NCBI GenBank assembly: GCA_004558185.1
Contig: SFDP01000014.1
Span: 1-64,000 of the forward strand
Direction of reading: 5' to 3'
DNA from: Lachnospiraceae bacterium
Lineage (GTDB): Bacteria; Bacillota; Clostridia; Lachnospirales; Lachnospiraceae
Length of the DNA stretch: 64,000 nt
Shown here: positions 61,061 to 64,000 of the stretch, one piece after another
How the letters are laid out: the number at the start of each line of letters is the position of its first letter
Position numbering within the stretch: position 1 is the first letter of the stretch
The notes under the pieces: model-generated
Seen by the model: the letters and a program-made list of their open reading frames with translations, nothing else
What the model was told of the DNA's origin: nothing
Database searches by the model: none
Program-made: the position numbers and the translations under genes

Positions 61061-64000
61061 CTAATGTATCAGCAGTTCTTCCATATTCTGCAGAATCTCT
61101 TCAGTCAGCGCCAAAAGCTGCTCCGCTGCTTTTTCCACTAAATCCGGCTTTTTATAGCGAAAGGTAAAGCAGGGTGTGCCTTTTGGCGTAAATGTGGCCT
61201 TTTTGGCATATCTTTCCAGTACCAGCGGAATATTTTCTACCTGAATGGGGGCATCATCCTTCAGATAAACCTGAATTTTTTCCTGCTTTCCCTTAATTTC
61301 TGTCACATAAATTCCATGTGCCTTTACCCGAATCAGAGAAATCCGCAGAAGATTCTCCACACTTTTGGGAACCTCACCAAAACGGTCCATTAACTCTTCC
61401 CGCATCTCTTCACTCTCTGCCTGATTCTCGATGGCAGCAATCCTTTTATAGATATCCAGCTTCTGTATCTCATTAACGATATAGGAAGGGGGGATAAAAG
61501 CATCCACATCTAAATCAACCAGGGTATTAAATTCCTCTAAAAAGGTGGGAATCCCTTTCAGATTCTTCACTGCCTCATTAAGCATCTTACAATACAGGTC
61601 ATAGCCTACGGCCTCCATATGTCCATGCTGCTTCTTCCCTAAGAGGTTCCCCGCTCCCCGTATCTCCAAATCACGCATGGCAATTTTAAAACCGCTTCCC
61701 AGTTCCGTAAATTCACGAATAGTCTGCAGCCTTTTTTCTGCTATTTCCTTCAGCAGCTTATCTCTCTTATACATAAAGAAGGCATAGGCTACCCGACTGC
61801 TTCTTCCTACCCTTCCCCTGAGCTGGTAAAGCTGAGAAAGCCCCATCTGGTCTGCATCATCAATAATCATCGTATTCACATTGGAAATATCCATACCGGT
61901 TTCTATGATCGTAGTAGAAACCAGCACATCGATTTCTCCACTGATGAAATCATACATAATTTTTTCCAGCTCCTGCTCCTTCATCTGCCCATGAGCAAAT
62001 GCCACATTGGCCTCAGGAACCAAAGCCTGTACCGAGGCAGCTACATCGGCTATGGTATTTACCCGATTATAGACATAGTAGACCTGACCACCCCGGGTCA
62101 GTTCCCTTACGATGGCCTCTCTTACCATTTCTTCATTATACTCACACACATAGGTCTGTACAGGCAGTCTCTCCCCAGGAGCTTCCTCCAGTACACTCAT
62201 GTCCCGTATACCCACCAGACTCATATGAAGAGTTCTTGGTATGGGGGTAGCCGACAGGGTCAGCACATCTACATCTTCTTTTATCTGTTTGATTTTTTCT
62301 TTATGACCTACACCGAATCTTTGCTCCTCATCTACGATTAAAAGGCCTAAATCTTTAAATTCCAAATCCTTAGATAGAATTCTATGCGTACCGATAAGGA
62401 TGTCCACCAGCCCCTTTTTCGTGTCCTGCAAGGTTTTTTTCTGCTCCGTGACAGTTCGAAAACGGGACATCAGATCAATCCTCACCGGGAAATCCTTCAT
62501 TCGTTGGAGGAAGTTATTATAATGTTGTTGAGCCAGAATCGTAGTAGGCACTAAAAGAGCCACCTGCTTCCCATCCTGAACTGCCTTAAAAGCAGCCCGA
62601 ATAGCAATTTCGGTTTTTCCAAAGCCCACATCTCCGCAGATCAGACGATCCATTATTCTGTTGCTCTCCATGTCCTTCTTTGTTGCTTCAATGGCAGTCA
62701 GCTGATCCTGGGTCTCCTCATAGGGAAAAAGTTCTTCAAATTCCTGCTGCCATACCGTATCCTTCCCAAAGGCAAATCCCTGCTTTTCCTGACGCTTGGC
62801 ATACAGCTCCACTAAATCCTTCGCAACCTCCCACACTGCTCCTTTAACCTTGGATTTGGTTTTGCCCCACTCCTTACTGCCCAGCTTATTCAGCTTGGGT
62901 TTTCTGGCATCGGCAGACGCATATTTTTGAATCACATCCAGACCGGTAGCAAGAATATAGAGATTCCCTCCATCCCGATACTCTATTTTCATATAGTCCT
63001 TAATGACCTTTTCTACCTCTACCTTTTCAATCCCTCTGTATATCCCCAATCCATGACTTTCATGTACCACATAATCCCCCACCTGCAGTTGGGAAAAGTC
63101 CCGGATTTTCGTTCCCTCATACTTTTTTACCCGCTTCTTCTTCCTCTTTTCTTTGCCAAAAATATCTCCTTCACCGATCACTACAAATTTCAGCAGAGGA
63201 TATTCAAAGCCTCGTTTTATGCTGCCATGAAAGATAAGTACCTCTCCCGGCTGAACCTGTCTTAAAGGATCATCCGTATAAAATGCACTCAATCCTTCAT
63301 GCTGAATATCCAGCGCCAGTCTTTTGGCTCTGGTAATAGAAGGCGACAGGAGAATCACTCTGTACTGTCCCTTTTTATACCGCTTTAAATCCCTGACTAA
63401 AAGCTCGAAGCTATTATTATAGGAGGCTATGCTTTTGGCCATGATACTGAAACGAAAATCGGTCTTCAGTAATGCAGCCTTATCCTCCATAAATCCAATC
63501 TGCGCCATAGGATATTTTCTGACCTTTGCAAGAACCTCCTCCCGCTCAAAGAGAATCCTGGTCTGTCCCGGCAGTACATACCCCTTTTCCAGACGATGAC
63601 TCATACTCTCCTTAAATTCCAGTTCCACCCCATCCAGATGCTCCTTGATCCGAACCGGCTCATCCAGAAAAACACAGCACTCCTTTCCTGAAAACATATC
63701 CATGAATGACTGAAGCTGAGGCAGAAAGAAATAAATATAGCTTTCCAGATTGACACCCGTTTTCAATTCAAGAACCTCTTCCTCCAGTTCTTTAATATGG
63801 GTTGTCAAACGATGGGCTTCCTCCGTCAAAAATTGCTTCCTAAGCTGCTCCCTCTGCTTTGCGGCCTCCTCTTTGATCCCAGCGATTCCAGACTTCAATT
63901 CTTCATCGGTTAAAATCAATTCCGTAGCCGGATAAATAGAAACGGACTCCAGCTTTTCGATGGAGCGTTGACTGAGAATATCGAAGCTTCTGAGGGATTC
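61061..64000 (-). CDS. mfd: Transcription-repair coupling factor (5' end outside window)
   Basis: ATP-dependent translocase that removes stalled RNA polymerase and recruits UvrA. Within the window it encodes about 979 residues; the frame is open to the right edge, so the N-terminal UvrB-like part is missing only because of the window border. Visible domains: the rest of the UvrB-homology module, the CarD-like RNA polymerase-interaction domain (QVGDYVVHESHGLGIYRG), helicase motif I GDVGFGKTE, the DEEQ box in IVDEEQRFGVGHKE, the TRG region GRVGRSSRVAYAFF and the C-terminal Mfd domain. An internal TTG at 63919 is not the start. It converges on the YbaK gene, with only 7 bases between. Confidence 0.95.
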   Translation of the reverse strand, partial: ESLRSFDILSQRSIEKLESVSIYPATELILTDEELKSGIAGIKEEAAKQREQLRKQFLTEEAHRLTTHIKELEEEVLELKTGVNLESYIYFFLPQLQSFMDMFSGKECCVFLDEPVRIKEHLDGVELEFKESMSHRLEKGYVLPGQTRILFEREEVLAKVRKYPMAQIGFMEDKAALLKTDFRFSIMAKSIASYNNSFELLVRDLKRYKKGQYRVILLSPSITRAKRLALDIQHEGLSAFYTDDPLRQVQPGEVLIFHGSIKRGFEYPLLKFVVIGEGDIFGKEKRKKKRVKKYEGTKIRDFSQLQVGDYVVHESHGLGIYRGIEKVEVEKVIKDYMKIEYRDGGNLYILATGLDVIQKYASADARKPKLNKLGSKEWGKTKSKVKGAVWEVAKDLVELYAKRQEKQGFAFGKDTVWQQEFEELFPYEETQDQLTAIEATKKDMESNRIMDRLICGDVGFGKTEIAIRAAFKAVQDGKQVALLVPTTILAQQHYNNFLQRMKDFPVRIDLMSRFRTVTEQKKTLQDTKKGLVDILIGTHRILSKDLEFKDLGLLIVDEEQRFGVGHKEKIKQIKEDVDVLTLSATPIPRTLHMSLVGIRDMSVLEEAPGERLPVQTYVCEYNEEMVREAIVRELTRGGQVYYVYNRVNTIADVAASVQALVPEANVAFAHGQMKEQELEKIMYDFISGEIDVLVSTTIIETGMDISNVNTMIIDDADQMGLSQLYQLRGRVGRSSRVAYAFFMYKRDKLLKEIAEKRLQTIREFTELGSGFKIAMRDLEIRGAGNLLGKKQHGHMEAVGYDLYCKMLNEAVKNLKGIPTFLEEFNTLVDLDVDAFIPPSYIVNEIQKLDIYKRIAAIENQAESEEMREELMDRFGEVPKSVENLLRISLIRVKAHGIYVTEIKGKQEKIQVYLKDDAPIQVENIPLVLERYAKKATFTPKGTPCFTFRYKKPDLVEKAAEQLLALTEEILQNMEELLIH

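Noticed and set aside
1-64000. CRISPR arrays, tRNA or rRNA genes, prophage
   Set aside because: No regularly spaced repeats, cloverleaf-type tRNA sequence, rRNA sequence or phage structural gene was noticed.

Overview
The window looks like a chromosomal segment of a spore-forming, probably motile member of the Firmicutes, class Clostridia, most like a Lachnospiraceae-type genome. The evidence is strong AGGAGG ribosome sites, sporulation genes (SipL-like, SpoIIQ, SpoIID, PdaA, SpoVT), a T-box before ileS, PyrK/PyrD-type pyrimidine synthesis, a spoVT-mfd housekeeping set and two sigma-28-like promoters. The species cannot be named from the sequence. mfd is cut by the right edge of the window.

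Layout, left to right. 0-5 kb: a PAS-GGDEF-EAL c-di-GMP protein and the trkA-trkH potassium system. 5-12.3 kb: asnS, a trigger-factor-like lipoprotein, murI and its neighbours, a GntR regulator and ispE. 12.4-19.4 kb: an orphan gene behind a sigma-28-like promoter, a SPOCS/LysM spore protein, pyrC-pyrK-pyrD, a PrcB-domain lipoprotein and plsC. 19.4-28.6 kb: ddl-murF, a degenerate GH9 lipoprotein, spoIID-spoIIQ, a second gene behind a sigma-28-like promoter (EF-hand protein), a GNAT acetyltransferase and PdaA. 28.7-37.8 kb: an aconitase-like hydratase, a small membrane protein/HTH pair under a promoter inside a perfect inverted repeat, a SASA esterase and a 1540-residue surface protein. 38-47.5 kb: glgP, ileS with its T-box, pncB, an XRE membrane regulator and a hemolysin III family protein. 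47.6-48.1 kb: spoVT. 48.6-58.4 kb: the electron-transfer region. 58.8-64 kb: trxA, a DUF975 protein, a YbaK deacylase and mfd.

The most striking part is 48.6-58.4 kb. etfB-etfA-acyl-CoA dehydrogenase on the plus strand converge on a minus-strand group: triheme cytochrome c peroxidase, resB, ccsA/resC, fixC, fixX, polyprenyl diphosphate synthase and a DUF4491 protein. Together they could carry electrons from acyl-CoA or NADH through ETF and FixCX to menaquinone and on to a membrane-anchored, peroxide-reducing multiheme cytochrome, with the cytochrome assembly factors and the quinone-tail enzyme encoded alongside. This is unusual for a gut-type clostridium. The peroxidase promoter carries a dyad that could be an operator.

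The intergenic regions hold two families of short palindromic repeats. Four copies of a modular 111-159 bp element are flanked by 7-8 bp AT-rich direct repeats, so it behaves like a MITE. A second family has GTAACTATTCAGA ends. No tRNA, rRNA, CRISPR array or intact insertion sequence was seen.
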